NCBI GenBank assembly: GCA_014529385.2
Contig: CM043965.1
Location: 17,373,912 to 17,437,911, forward strand
Direction: 5' to 3'
DNA from: Adiantum capillus-veneris
Lineage: Eukaryota > Streptophyta > Polypodiopsida > Polypodiales > Pteridaceae
DNA: 64,000 nucleotides
The notes under the pieces are model-generated. The model ran no database searches. It was not told the DNA's origin and was given only the letters and a program-made list of their open reading frames with translations. The translations under genes and the position numbers were made by a program. This document shows, in pieces, positions 10,730 through 22,410 of the stretch (positions within the stretch are counted from its first letter, which is position 1; the number at the start of each line of letters is the position of its first letter).

Positions 10730-11954
10730 GAAATAGGTGTGAGCAAGATTTGGAAACCTTTTGTTGTGCATTAGCAAGTGCACTAATCAGCTGGATAAAG
10801 ATAGTGGCTTTCTCAGTTGGTAGTGCTTCTATGCCTGATTGGATGCCAAGTGAGTGTTTCAGGTGGATTTCCCTAGGGACTGCAGTTCAATACTTGGGTT
10901 TGTCAGGTTGGTTTGGACTTGTATTCCAAGCAGCAGATTGCTCCCCTTCTCCTGTCTATCAAGAGGAATTTGTTACATTGGAGCTCCGCACGACTTTCTT
11001 TGGCAAGCAGAGTTGTAGTGGCCAACCAGGTGTTGGTGACTAGTATATGGTACATCACTTCTTGTTGGATCTTTTCAAGTCATAAATCAACAAGGTAGAG
11101 AGGCTGATGAGGAACTTCCTTTGGTCAGGGCATGACACTCAGATAGCCTGGGCCAAAGTGGCATGGCAGGTCATCATTCTTCCTTGTTCTTAGGGAGGAT
11201 TGGGGATCATAGACCCAACACAACAGAGTAGAGCCCTTCTTGGGAAGTTTATAGTAGTCAAAGGACTTCTTCAAGGAGAGGAGCTCTGGAAGGAGTTCTT
11301 GCTTCAACATCTTAGTACTAGAGTGCCTCAGGCTGGAGGCCCCTGGCGACCCTTGACTAGATGGATTTTCACAGAGAGGTACAGAGTTGGCTTGAGTAGG
11401 AGAATGGAGGACCACTTTTCTTTGAGTCTTCTCCGATCTTGGGAGCATTTGCAGAGAGTCCTAAAGCAGCATCAGCCTACTTGTAGGGAGGAGCACCTGA
11501 GACAATCCCTTGTTTGGAACCCCATGGTTAGCACTCAGAGGCCACTTGGTTGGTAGTCAGCCTCATGTTTCCTGGGGTCCCATGGCAGAGGGTCCAACAA
11601 GCACTTTAGATGACCGTCTACAGTTTCTAGGCTTGTTAGAGAAGATTCAAGGCATTCAGCTACAAGGCATGAGAAGGGTGCAGAGCTTGTGTCGGGACAT
11701 CTCAGAGGTAGTACCAGCTGATTAGTGCCTCACACCTCTTGAGTCAGCAATGCCTAGATGGATGGGGGCCTTCACACAACTGAAGATTCTCATCTCAGTT
11801 TGGGCTTGCTTCGAGACTATACCCTCCCTATTTTTTGAGCTACATGGTGAGGGACGCACGCTTACACCGAGTTGCAGTAGAGGCCCCATAGGTGGCAGAG
11901 TCCTGTTTTTAGAGGATGCGTGTGGTGGGCATCTGTGGAAGGACTTGTGTGCGC
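10730..11954 (+). pseudogene. L1-like LINE ORF2, 3' part of reverse transcriptase (left half)
   Basis: C-terminal portion of a non-LTR retrotransposon reverse transcriptase. Visible pieces: SWIKIVAFSVGS and MPDWMPSECFRWIS (10750-10900, palm/thumb border), LLHWSSARLSLASRVVVANQ (about 10970-11030), WYITSCWIFSS, and GLGIIDPTQQSRALLGK (about 11194-11245), all typical of plant L1-type ORF2. Several frameshifts separate them. The element is 5' truncated, so endonuclease and catalytic motifs are absent. The frame is cut at 11954 by the family I retrotransposon, and its continuation, with zinc-finger region and poly(A), starts at 33206. Reading across the insertion restores continuity. Confidence 0.8.
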
Positions 11955-12357
11955 TGAGGCGATCCGAGGTGGGGCAACAAGAGAGGCGACCTCTAAACAT
12001 CCCTCAAGGTCCCGGTGCTGCTCAATTGGGGCTGAGGCAACCACAAGCAAGAAACAACAACAACAAACCCACGGCCAAACAAGTGAAGGGGCACCACCTA
12101 GTTATGGTATGCGAACTAGGATGCAAGAAGAGAGTTTTTGTCACACCCAAGAAGATGCTCCACAAAACACACACAAGCAACCTCACACCAAGACACACAC
12201 AAAATGGACCAGAGAGAGCTAGAGAAAAGGTAAGAGAGAGAGGAACGTATCTTGCATAATACGTTATTTATGACTTGCTATTGGAGATGGTTTGTTATGA
12301 TGCTATTGTAGATATCGTACAAAACTAACTCAATGCTTAGTGAATGCTAAACATTGC

Positions 12358-12387
12358 CAACACACACACACACACACACACACACAC
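12358..12387. repeat. (CA)n microsatellite in LTR B
   Basis: About 28 bp of CA repeat. The same site is (CA)n at about 30865-30890 in LTR C and a shorter GT-rich run near 60049-60060 in LTR D. Confidence 0.9.
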
Positions 12388-12990
12388 TGTCTTAGGGTGT
12401 GGGAGTCCTCTCACCACAATACCCTCTTACAATGAATACAAAATTGGCAATGAAAACACACTAGAACATTTTGTAAAACAAGATCAAATGATAGAAACTC
12501 AAAATACACAAGTCACCTTGAATTCACCAAACCGTATTGCACAAGTGGAAGGACAAAGATTTGAACATCGAATCATGCCTTTGATGCACCAAACCTCAAT
12601 TTATTGATAATGGAGGAACATATACAATAGTGGTTTTGAGATTTCTGAACTCACGCTCTCTCACTTGCAATGTGTAGCTTGAGAGCTTCTCTCACACCAA
12701 AAGTGAAGCTTACAAAGTGGTTGCTATGCCCTAGTCTCTCCTCATGCATAGAGTGTTGGGGTGCTATGTGAGATATTGTCGGTTGTTTTACAAGAAGGAG
12801 AGGGGCCTATTTATAGGTTGGAGACCCTCATTAAGATTATTTGGAAATCTTAATTTACAAGCTAACAAATATGGATTATGATTTTTCTTTAATATCAAAA
12901 CATTGCGGGCCTTCTTTGTCTTCTTGAGTCATGGATGTGGGCTCAAAAGAGAGCATTATTGATGGTAGATAAAGTGAAAGTAGAGTTTTA

Positions 12991-12991
<1 letters not shown>

Positions 12992-13069
<78 letters not shown>
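12992..13069. repeat. (GA)n microsatellite in LTR B
   Basis: About 78 bp of perfect GA repeat, the longest of this LTR site in the four copies. Confidence 0.95.
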
Positions 13070-13071
<2 letters not shown>

Positions 13072-14739
13072 ACTAAGCACATGTCTTGAGGTGAGGCATC
13101 TTTTATGGTTAGGTCAATGGTTATTTTGTGTTAGTATGTTAGTGGTTAGTAATCACTAGAAAGTTTATGGTTAGGTCAATGGCTATTTTGTGTTAGTATG
13201 TTAGTGGTTAGTGTTAGTAATCACTAGAAAGTTAATGATATATTTACACTAGGTAGAATGAGGTGGATGGTTGAAGTAAGATGGTTGAATGAAGTGAGGA
13301 AATCCTTGTGATGGTGAAGCCTAAATAAGTTTTGGACTTACTTCTGTCGGTTTCCAAAATGACTATCGATCCTCTTCTTCTTCTTCTCTTCTTTATGCCA
13401 CTGCCGCCATGGTTGATTATCGTGATGAAAATGGAAATTTGGTTGATGAGATTTCTCAATTTGCGGAGGTTAAGCATGGTCTACATGCTGACTTTTATGT
13501 ATATAGAGAAGGGGTAAGATGGAATTGTACTTTGGAAGTAATAAAGGGAGACATAGAGATGGTGTATATGCATGTAGAGCTCATATGAGAGCTATGGAAG
13601 TAAGAGGGGAGGTTAATGGTGAAGAAGTTGAGGGAAACCATGGCAGATGCAGGTTTGAATGAGGTATTGAGAGGAATGAGTGTGTGTGTGTGTGTAGAAG
13701 TGTGCAAAGAGGTGAGAAAAGACTATGGACTAATTGTGAAAAAAGTGGGCAGACTAGGGTCCAATAAAAAAATCATACCTCACTGGTGGTAGCTCCAAAA
13801 ATTATGAAAAGTTTTGATGTGATTATTCAGCTCTTTGTACCAGTTTTGTCTTCTAACCACCACTTCAAATTCTGAGTGGAGATAGATATAAAAAATCCCA
13901 CCAAAATGCCTATTTTTCTTCACAAAAAAAGTCTTCAGTGCCCCCCCTTTTTAGTTGAATTTGCATATGGCTCCAAAGGTGAGCCCCTCCCTGCATTAGA
14001 GCATTACCTAATTTATTCTTAGGGGTTTGAAAATATGCATGGTTTTGGATTATGCATAAATATAATACATGGATATGATGGGATAAAACATGTTAGTATA
14101 TATTAACAATTTATAAAATCTAGAATAGTGTCAGCTATATATAAATATAAAATGGAAAAAAGATATACGAAAATGTAAGGAATCAAATGAGCGGACCCTC
14201 ATTCGTTTTTATTGAAGTATATTTATTTATACAAGAGGTAAGAAAAAACACCTCTAGGAAATAGGAATTTAGTGAAAGGCAATGACTGATGGTGAAATGT
14301 ATTTTTGAGGTTTTTCCTTGGAGTGGATTCCCACCCAAAAATAAGAGAAGCTTGCATGAAATTATTTTTTATAAAATACATAGGTAAGAAAGATTATGAT
14401 AATGGTGAGTAAATGTATATAGCATACTTAGGAAAATAATGCACACCTAGGTAGAAATATTTAAATAAATACCAAAATAATTATAGCCCTATATACAATG
14501 AGATATTTACAGACCAATGGGACGTAATATACTTTGGATTTTGTTTTTATTTATGTTTTTGGCTCAACTAGCCTAGTGACTAGTTAGCTGAGGGTTTTAA
14601 AAAGATATGGGAAAAGTCCCCTAACTCACACACGCCTATGTACAATGAAAAGGGAAGAATAGCCACAGTGTTTAGGTGATCTTGGTAGGGTGAGGTAGCT
14701 CACTTGTGGCATTTTTGGATAGCCAGAAAATGGATATCA

Positions 14740-15237
14740 TTAGCCCTCCCTAGGATGATAGTACATTCATGTACCATCATAAAGCATCTTTTCCAAAGAG
14801 AGTGTTTCTGAGTCCTTGACAAGATTTTCATTGTTTGGCCCCCCTTGGTATTTTTGGTTGAGTTACACTCATGCTTCATGCAACAAAAATTACATGAGGT
14901 AGTCGTTCTTTGATAGTTCTTCGGTAGATCCTTTGGTAGAAGGCAATCCAAATAGGGCTTCAAGTGATACCCGTATACCTTCCTAGAGTGCTCTTTACCA
15001 TTCAAGTCCATAAGCTGATAGTAACTTGAATTGAAAGCCTTCTTGACTATGCATGGCCCCTGCCATCTAGTTTCAAACTTGGCATCAAAAAGATTATCAA
15101 ATTGATTATCATACCTTAGCACAAGATCTCCTTCCTTGATGCCTTTGTCCTTGAGTTTCTTGTCAAGCTTATCCTTTGCTTGTATAGCTTTCCTCTTGTA
15201 GCAATCGTAGGCTGCTTCTCTTTTCCACTCAAGTTAT
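14740..15237 (-). pseudogene. Integrase C-terminal (GPY/F-like) region, element I
   Basis: The minus strand encodes RWQGPCIVKKAFNSSYYQL and GYHLKPYLD (frame 15122-14700), the C-terminal integrase module of Ty3/gypsy elements (WxGPY-type). The tail runs into the 3' LTR at 14739. No chromodomain is visible, in line with a non-chromovirus Tat-type element. A frameshift separates it from the integrase core frame ending at 15239. Confidence 0.75.
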
Positions 15238-15238
15238 A

Positions 15239-16228
15239 CTAAGGTGAGAAGTTGATCCATCCATACCTCTTGATCATCTTGTGCACTTCTGCCATGAAAC
15301 GTATTGTTGGGATGTTGAGCTCGATAGGTTGCAAAGTCTCTTGACCATACACCAAGTGAAATGGCATGAGCTTTGTTGCCGCTCTATATGTGGTTCGACA
15401 TTCCCACAAGGCACCATCCAAGAAGTCATCCCATAACTTTGTTTTGTTTTGCACCATCTTTCTAATGATGCCTGCAATGACACCATTAGCCTTCTTCACC
15501 AAACCATTTGACTGTGGGTAGTAGGGTGTGCTATGACGATGTAGAATGTGAAGCTCTTCACAAACTTTTGTGAGTAAACCCTTCTTGAACCCTGGACCAT
15601 TATCCAAAACAATCTCTAGAGGTGTGCCAAATCTACAACAAATATTAGTGTAGACAAACCTGCTCACTGCTTTCCCATTTACCCTTGCCACACTTTGAGC
15701 CTCTACCCACCTAGTCATGTAGTCTACAACCACTAGAATGTAGAGTTTACCATTATTTGTTCTAGGTAGAGGACCTATAGTATCAATGCCCCACTTTTCA
15801 AAGGATCCATTTGCAAGCACTATTTGCCTCGGACCATGCACCAGTCTTTTATTTCCATTTGCCTGACACTTGTGACAACTTTTACACCAATGTTGTACAT
15901 CCACATGCAAGCTTGGCCAAACATATCTTGCAAGTAAAATCTTCTTCACGGTTAATTCTTGGGAAAAATGACCGCCACATGCCTCTTCATGCAAACCTTT
16001 TAGAATGGCTAGAATTTCCTCGATAGTTGGTACTCTTCTGCACACTTGATCCTTCTCTCTTTGATAGAGGGAGCCTTTAGGAAGAGATAGAAACTTGCCT
16101 TCTTCATGAGTCTCCTCTTTTGAGCTTTTGTGAAGTCTTATGGAAAATCGCCCTCCAAAATGTAGCCAATAATGGGAGCCAATGACTCTAATCCCTAGTA
16201 CAACTGCTGCCACCATGATGACCTGCAC
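15239..16228 (-). pseudogene. Integrase, element I (catalytic Glu replaced by Lys)
   Basis: A 329-codon open frame on the minus strand. The HHCC zinc-binding part is visible as HEEACGGH and CKSCHKC, and the catalytic core has the first Asp in GIDTIGPLP and the second in VLDNGPGF. Counting 35 residues on, the third catalytic residue should be Glu (NGLVE in the fragment at 4.2 kb and in element II) but reads NGLVKKANG here. One G-to-A change explains this, and the protein should be inactive. It follows the second RNase H domain after an in-frame stop near 16264. Confidence 0.85.
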
Positions 16229-16630
16229 TTCCTTCTCAACACATGTAACTCCTTGTTGTGCAAGTTAATTAGCATCTTCATTTTTTTTCCTAGGAATATG
16301 ATATAGTTGCACTTCTTTAAACTCATTAAAAAACCTACGAATGACATGAACTTTTGTACTTAAGCTTTCATTCTTGCATGCCCAAATGCCTAAAATTTGT
16401 TTCACAATGAGAAGTACATCCCCCTTTACCATGAGATGCTGTATACCTTGGCCAATGCACATCTTCAGACCATGAAGTAGTGTGTCATATTCTGCTTCAT
16501 TGTTGCTAATTGAACCTGGTAGATTGACCTTCTCTTTCATGACCACCTCTCCACTTGGGTTGAGAAATACTAGCCCTCCCACTACTTTTCCTCTGACTCG
16601 TCAAAAAGATCCATCAAAGAACAAGGTAAA
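16229..16630 (-). pseudogene. Second (archaeal-type) RNase H domain, element I
   Basis: The minus strand reads LFFDGSF (first Asp, about 16605-16625), then SNNEAEYDTLLHGLKM (Glu), MVKGDVLLIVKQIL (Asp) and HIPRKKNEDAN. This is the additional RNase H that distinguishes Tat-type Ty3/gypsy elements from most others. The final position, usually Asp in ADxLA, is Asn here and also in element II. Stops fall after FFDGSF and after EDAN, so the domain is spread over two frames (main frame 16582-16265). Confidence 0.8.
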
Positions 16631-17185
16631 ATAATTAGGAATACTTTTTGGTGGTGGCAATGGTAGGGTCTTTAGTTCAGGAACCTTAGTCTCCTTTTCA
16701 TGCACCCTATAAGTGAGAATCCCTGCCAATTGTGCACGCACACTATCTTCTACCTTGAAAGAGTATTGAAACTCTTGCAAGTCCATATTCCACTTTGAGA
16801 TTTTGGAACTAAGATTCATTTGAGATGACACCCAAGGAAACAAATTTTCTGCAGTGAGAATTACAAAAGGTTTTGGTAGCAAATAAGATCTAAACTTTCT
16901 CACCGCAAACATGAGAGAAAGCATCATGAATTCTGCCTCCGTGTAGCCTCTCTCCAAGGCATTAATGACCCTACTAGCAAAATAGATGGGTTGCATCCTG
17001 GTACTGTGGGGATCTTGTTGTAGCAAAACAACACCAATTGTTTCTTTTCCAACACTAGAGCTAACAAAGAATGCGTACTCCCAACAAGAAGGCACGAGTG
17101 TTGGTAGCTCTGACAGAATGACCTTGATGTTACAAAAATATTCTTCAAGCTCATCAGACCAAACAAACTCGACTTGTTGTGTCAA
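16631..17185 (-). pseudogene. First RNase H and RT connection domain, element I
   Basis: Minus-strand frame with FVWSDELEEYF (connection) and VVLLQQDPHSTRMQPIYFASR followed by ERGYTEAEFMMLSLMFAVRKFRSYL (given here in overlapping parts only as landmarks). The position normally holding the first catalytic Asp (VDAS-type) reads VSSSVG, so this ancestral RNase H looks catalytically dead. That is typical where a second RNase H has taken over. It lies between RT and the second RNase H. Confidence 0.78.
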
Positions 17186-17860
17186 CTTTTGTAAAGGGTG
17201 AAGTAACTATGAGGCTAAGTGAATGAAGCGTGACACATACAGATGACCTCCTTAAGACTCTTCCCTGACGTTAACTCAATAAGAGCCTTTGACTTTGAAG
17301 GATCCACCTCGATGCCTTTGTAATAAAATTTATGACCAAGCAAGATCACTTCATCCTCACCTATGTGGCACTTTTCGGGGTTGAGTTGACCTCACATGTC
17401 GTAGAGTTTCTTCAAACCCTCTTCTACCTTTTGTAGATGCAATGATTTTGAGCTATAAATGCTAAAATCATCAATAAAAACCCTAATGGACTTTCCAAAG
17501 AATGCTTGAAACACCATTCATGAAGTGTTGGAACGTTGCAGGAGCATTTGTTAGGCCAAATGGCATGACTCTAAAAGCATAACAACCCCAAGGAGTGATG
17601 AAGGTTGTTTTCAATTGATCATCCAATGCGATACCTATTTGAAAGTAACCCGAGTAGCCATCACACATAGTGTACTTCTCATGACCAGGTACCTCATTTA
17701 GTATCTCATCCTGAAATGGGAGGGAAAAGTGATCCCTTTTTGTTGCCTCATTGAGTAGACGGTAATCCACACACACCCTCCACTTGCCATTTTTCTTGGG
17801 AGTGAAAACAACGGGAGAGACCCACTCAAATTCTCCACTTGATAACTAAAACCTGCTGCT
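17186..17860 (-). pseudogene. Reverse transcriptase, element I (frameshifted)
   Basis: The minus strand encodes KNGKWRVCVDYRLLNEATKR (about 17800-17740), the substrate-binding block DGYSGYFQIGIA, then TPWGCYAFRVMPFGLTNAPA. After a frameshift near 17500 comes the catalytic box FIDDFSIYSS (FIDD codons 17466-17477). The motif order is that of Ty3/gypsy RT. Further stops follow up to 17190. The sequence is close to the partial RT at 63640-64000. Confidence 0.85.
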
Positions 17861-18912
17861 AGAAGCTTTCTTACCTCCTTAAGTAAAGCATGCTCCTTGA
17901 TGATTCCTAGCCTTTGTAGTTTTTGAGCTTTAGGTTTGGCCTCTCGCTTTAGCTCGATCTTGTGTTGGACATCATCTACCCCACACACGTCGGTGTAGTC
18001 TTTAGCAAAAAGCTTAGGAAATTTCCTTAACACACCTTTGAACTCATCTCTTTCATCCTTTGTAATTGTTGTAGACAACATACCTTCTAAAATTTCTTCA
18101 TCTTCCTCATTTTGGTTCTTTTGGGAACCTACCTCCTCCAAACCTTGACAAGAGGTCTCTTGGTTGGTTGGCTTAAACCTTACCCCCATGAATTCAATGG
18201 AAGACTCCTCTTCAGTAATGCTACCACTATACTTTCTTCTTCTGAAGTTATCGGTCCAATCTTCTTCCGTCTCACTTTGAGATGATTCTTCATGGATCTC
18301 CTCTTGCCGTTGCTCCTTCATGTCAAAGACAACCTTCTTATGATTGTCATTCCTGCAAATTATTTTTCCACTCTCCCAATCCTGCAAAGCTCGCATTTTC
18401 ATTAGCCATGGTCTTCCTAGGATAAATGGATAACCACTTTCCTTGGTCGACATAACATAAAAATCCACCACCTTCTTAATGCCAAAGGCCTCTACAAAGA
18501 CATTTTTACAATGCCTACACACCTAGCCTTGCTATTGTTTGCCATATTGACTTTGATTTCAGGTGCCTCATGGATGTGCATGCCTAGTCTTTGCATGAGT
18601 CCCTCTATCATGATGCAAATTTGTGTACCCCCATCCACTAGACCTTTCCTAAACAATCTCCCTTTGATGTAACAATCTAGCACAGGTGTAATATCCTCAT
18701 TCATTTCATCTTGTGTAATTTTTACAAAAGGAACACTCTCTTTTACTTTTCTCCTAGTGCTAACTGCCCTTGCTAAATCCCTCCTAACTTGTGGACATAA
18801 TACAAGAAATTGAGGCCATAAGATATCAGGACCCTTATCTCTCATGTCTTCCAACAAGGTGTACGGAGCCATACCATGTCCAAGAGGGAAGTCTTGGAGG
18901 TTGATACGATGT
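17861..18912 (-). pseudogene. Protease and gag-pol linker, element I
   Basis: Minus-strand frames 18872-18492 and 18522-17698 carry a gag tail (YTLLEDMRDKGPDI), the retropepsin active site LVDGGTQICIM (Asp codon 18635-18633), the second protease block YPFILGRPWLMKM, an acidic linker and the RT-proximal DVQHKIELK. A frameshift near 18510 splits the protease. At 18912 the sequence is interrupted by element II and resumes at 28805. Confidence 0.82.
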
Positions 18913-21159
18913 TGGTGCAGCCAAAGTTGGTTGAAGCTAGCACGTGGTCTCTGCCAGGCAAAGGGTGCAGTTGAGTGCAGTGCAGAAGGCTAGGGCAGGT
19001 GCCAAGGCCCTTAACAGCCAAAGGATAGCGGGAATGTATGCTTAAAGCGGTTTTTTAGACCAAAAGTGCTGTGAGATAGTCCAGAGGGGATGGCAGGTCA
19101 AGGTGTCCGAAATGCCAAATGAGTATCCTAGAATTTAGTGTTCAGCGTGCTCTAGAAGCTGGTTCAGACAGCTTGTCAAATGGGGCCCCGGTGCTCAAGA
19201 TATTGCAGTTTAAAGAAAGAGTATGTAGCACATCCCCGACGGACAGGGCAGCTGGGGATAGGTGGCCCGGGTTGATGTCAGTGTATACATATGTAGAGCT
19301 CGAGTTAGGAAGCATGCCTGTCTTCTCGGAACGCTAATCAGAGCTCTGGATAACAAGTTAAGGTCAGTTGAATATTTTCAGGGGGCCGAGTCTGAGCTCA
19401 TTTGATTGCACTGGAAAATGTGCCATCTGGCCCTTTTGAGCCCTACGAAGGTTCTCGGTGATAGTATGTACCATGTGGAGTTAGCAGGAATTGACGGCGC
19501 GTCAATCGAAAGCTTGGTCGGCCTGATACAGGAAGATGAAGTTGGAAGCCTTGGACAGTGAAAGGTTGGCAGATTATTTTTTTCGGTTTGTGTGGCCTTG
19601 GATAGCGGACCTAGGGAAGTTGAAATTTGATGAGCATGGGGGGGATTGAAGCCGACGGCCTAGACTGTCGGGTGGAGTTTTTGCTCAGGTCAATGGGCTT
19701 CTCAGTGGGATATGGAAGGCATGGCAAGTTGGGGTAAGCAGATTTTTGTTAAGGGATTTTTTTGCCTTTTCAAAGGCCTTAAAAGGTGAAAGCTCTGTAA
19801 GGGTGCAACATGGCGGGCCTTTGCCCCACATGCGGCTGCGAAGCGGAGGGTGTTGGTGTATATGCCCGCAAAGGGGTGCGTGTACGGCATCGAAGGGAGT
19901 TGGAGAGCTTGTGAGATCTTGGCTATGGTAGGCCCTTGCGGGCGCTGTTGTGGTGACGGCGGTTCTACGTGCGGCGCGAGGTGGCCAATGGGCGCCCCAA
20001 CGGTTGTTTTAGCAAGGCGGGGTGGCGCAGTGGAACGCCTGCATGACGGTGAGAAGGCGGTGCACCGTCCTGCAGGCGATGACATGGCACCCCAGTGGGG
20101 GTCCGTTCCCACGGCCCTTAGAGGGTCTTTTTTGAAGGGTCTAGGAGGATGTCGCTAATGCCCCCTCCCAGAGATACAAATAAGAGGGGCATCCCGCCAG
20201 TGAAAAGCTGCCCAGCATACAGAAGGTGAAGCCAAACAAGGGCAAAGCAAATAGCAAGGCCAAGTGGCCGGACAAAGCGGAAGACCAAAGGACCAGGGAC
20301 AAAAGCAAGCCAAGGCAGACCAAAAAGGGGACCAAAGAGCAAAAGGGAAAAGAGGAGTCGGATAGAGAGAGGGAGAGACAAAGTCAAGCATATAAGGCAG
20401 TGCAAGGTTGAGGCCATAAGGGTAAAAAATGAAGGATAAAAGATTAAAAATGGAAAAATTCCAAGAGGCAATAGCGACATCACTAATGCCCCCCCCCCCT
20501 CCCAAGTGCAAAGAGTGAAGAAGAGATAGATAGAGCAAGGCGGTGCCCCCTTTGCCAAAAATGCCAATTCAAGGTGCCAAGTGGACCAATTAAATTGTAT
20601 ATTTCCAAATTAAAGCCCCCCCTATAAAAGTAAAAATTGGATTAAAAAAAGGCCCTTTTTCCTACCTTTTGATTGCCGTTTGAAGCCTGCAAAGTGGAGT
20701 TCTCTAGCAAGCTAGCCCCTTTGTAACTTTTGCTTGAAAATGGCCATGGTGATGGCATTACAAGCCTGTGTATATGTTTTTTGAAGTGCATTCAAGCCAC
20801 AATTGCCTCCCGTGTTGTTGTTTCCCCTTCCCCCTTCTCTTTCTCCTGCTTATATGTTATTCCTCGGTGCCGGCTATGTGGATGTGTGTGCCCCCCGGAT
20901 CGAGGGTGTTTTGAGTGAGAGAGTGAGATTGAGTGGCTGTGTGCGTGTGTAAAGGTGGATACAGGCCATGGTAGTAGGTGTGCATCATGTGGTGGTTTTG
21001 TGGAGTGTGTGAGCAGTGGCAATTGAGCAGGCGGTGGTATGCTAGTGTGAGTTGTGTGTTTGATTTTTTTTTCGAGTGGATAGGGGTGCTCTGAATACCG
21101 TGAGCTATAGAGAGGCCCCTGTGTTTGTGTCGGGCGTGTTCCCCCATTTCCCCTCTCCA
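18913..21159 (+). mobile_element. 5' LTR of element II
   Basis: About 2.25 kb from TGGTGCAGCC to CTCTCCA, aligning along its whole length with 26556-28804. It has a TATA box (20623-20630), a G-rich middle part with higher GC than its surroundings, and two copies of a palindromic motif (the second, TAGCGACATCACTA, at 20472-20485; the first is truncated near 20152). Differences from the 3' LTR are scattered substitutions and small indels. Confidence 0.9.
20623..20630 (+). promoter_or_regulatory. TATA box of family II LTR
   Basis: TATAAAAG in the context CCTATAAAAGT, kept in the 3' LTR at 28265-28272. It lies about 540 bp before the LTR end. Confidence 0.6.
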
Positions 21160-21164
21160 TCTTC

Positions 21165-21182
21165 TGGTGCCCCCATGGTGGA
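21165..21182 (+). other. Primer binding site, element II
   Basis: TGGTGCCCCCATGGTGGA, five bases after the LTR end. Its first eleven bases are identical to those of family I at 30460-30450, so both families probably use the same tRNA primer. The gag ATG at 21175-21177 lies inside it. Confidence 0.65.
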
Positions 21183-22410
21183 GCACAGTGATTGCTCCCA
21201 GTTAATCGAAAAGAAGCGGTTTTTCGCATTGGAAGTCATGGCAGCGAGAAGCTATGGGCCGATTTTCACAGGAGAAGAGAGCCCTAATGAGTGGATGTCA
21301 GATTTAGAGCTGTACATGCTATCGTTGCGTATGGCGAACAAGGATAGCAAAATACAAACTTTTCCTTTGGTGATGCGTGGTAGAGCTAAAGCATGGTACG
21401 ACGCATTGGAAGGTGAGCCGAAGGAAGCATGGCCGGTTCTACGGGAAAGGTTTCTTCACGTTTGTCACAAGGAGACTTCCCCAGTTGAAATGGATGAAAA
21501 GCTAAAGGCGCTTAAGCAAGATGTAAGTGAAGAATTCAATCTGTTTTTGGGTCATTTTGAAGAGTGTTGGGCAGAGCTAGCGACAACCATGCAATTGGCT
21601 AATGGAGACTATTTCAAGCTAGACAAATTCATGGCGTGTTTGCATCCCAAGGTGAGAGAGAAAGTTGATTTCAAGAGCCGAGAGAATCACAAAGGTGCGG
21701 TAGCCATTGCACGATTAAAGAGCAAAAAGATAAAGAAGAAGATAGAGCAAGGTGTGTCAGGCTATGAGATGATGGCCCATGTTCAAGCGCAGAGTCCGAG
21801 AGAGACTGCACACGAAGATAATCATGGAAATCAAGGTGTAGCTGTTGTGCTACAAAATTGGGTGCGCACAGTGCAAGATTTATCCGAGAAGATGCAGGAG
21901 TTGCAGCTTAGTGTCATGGATAGAGGACAGGCAAGAGGAGCAAGGGGCATGGCACGGCCACTGCCAGGTAGGTGTTATAATTGTGGAGAAGAACGGAACT
22001 ATGCACCCGATTGTCCTCAACCACAGAGAGAGAGAGGAGGTATGTACCCGCTTTTCGGTAGAGGTCAAGGTCAAGGACAATATAATGGTCCAAGAGAGCA
22101 AGTGGTGGAGAATCTTGTGCAGCCAGCTCCGCAAAACGGAGGTGATGTCCCAAGAGTAAACATCATAGGGGTGGATAAGCAGGATGTCGAATTTTTGGCC
22201 AATAAGAGGGCAAGAGCTGAGAGAGAGACAGAGATAGAGCAGGAAACTAGAGCTCACAAAGGCAAAGAGAAGGTGTATGAAGGTAGAGAGCAGCCCGAGC
22301 CTAGCAAAAGAAGGAGGCATCACAAGATCAAACAAGCAGGTTTCCAGTTAAGACGTGGCTATCCCGAGTACAATCTGGTGAGTGAAATATTATGTTTGTT
22401 CAGTTGCTAG
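21175..22410 (+). pseudogene. Gag polyprotein, element II
   Basis: A 411-codon frame that is also open upstream to an ATG at 21076 inside the LTR. The capsid-like region includes EEESPNEW-type and RGRAKAWYDALEGEPKEAW blocks (about 21270-21430) typical of Ty3/gypsy gag. The zinc knuckle reads CYNCGEERNYAPDC (about 21973-22015). The expected His is Asn, so a zinc ligand is lost. A glutamine/glycine-rich and basic tail follows (GRGQGQGQ; RARAERETEIEQE). The frame ends at 22410, while the protease continues in a different frame. Comparison with family I, where gag and protease share one frame, suggests an indel at about 22388-22400. I chose the start at 21175 because upstream codons lie in LTR and primer binding site; the next Met is at 21238. 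Confidence 0.82.

Larger units (their letters stand above)
11955..14739 (-). mobile_element. 3' LTR of family I element B
   Basis: About 2.79 kb, matching the other family I LTRs. On the minus strand it starts with the terminal stem-loop GATATCCA...TGGCTATC (one arm changed) at 14738 and ends GCCTCA at 11955. It contains (CA)n at 12358-12387, a TATA box at about 12808-12815 and a (GA)n tract at 12992-13069. The sequence immediately below 11955 is LINE, which defines the element's end. Confidence 0.88.

Noticed and set aside
12876-13082. Long serine/leucine repeat frame over the GA microsatellite
   Set aside because: It is a translation of the dinucleotide repeat in an LTR, not a gene. The same applies to the Cys/Val and Arg/Glu repeat frames at 31.9-32.3 and 52.0-52.5 kb.
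20118-20567. Hydrophobic minus-strand frames in element II LTRs (also 27765-28263)
   Set aside because: They look membrane-like only because the LTR plus strand is purine-rich; they are not conserved in frame between the two LTRs and lie antisense to the promoter.
22392-22410. Programmed frameshift between gag and protease of element II
   Set aside because: Family I reads through in a single frame and the surrounding residues align across the break, which points to an accidental indel.
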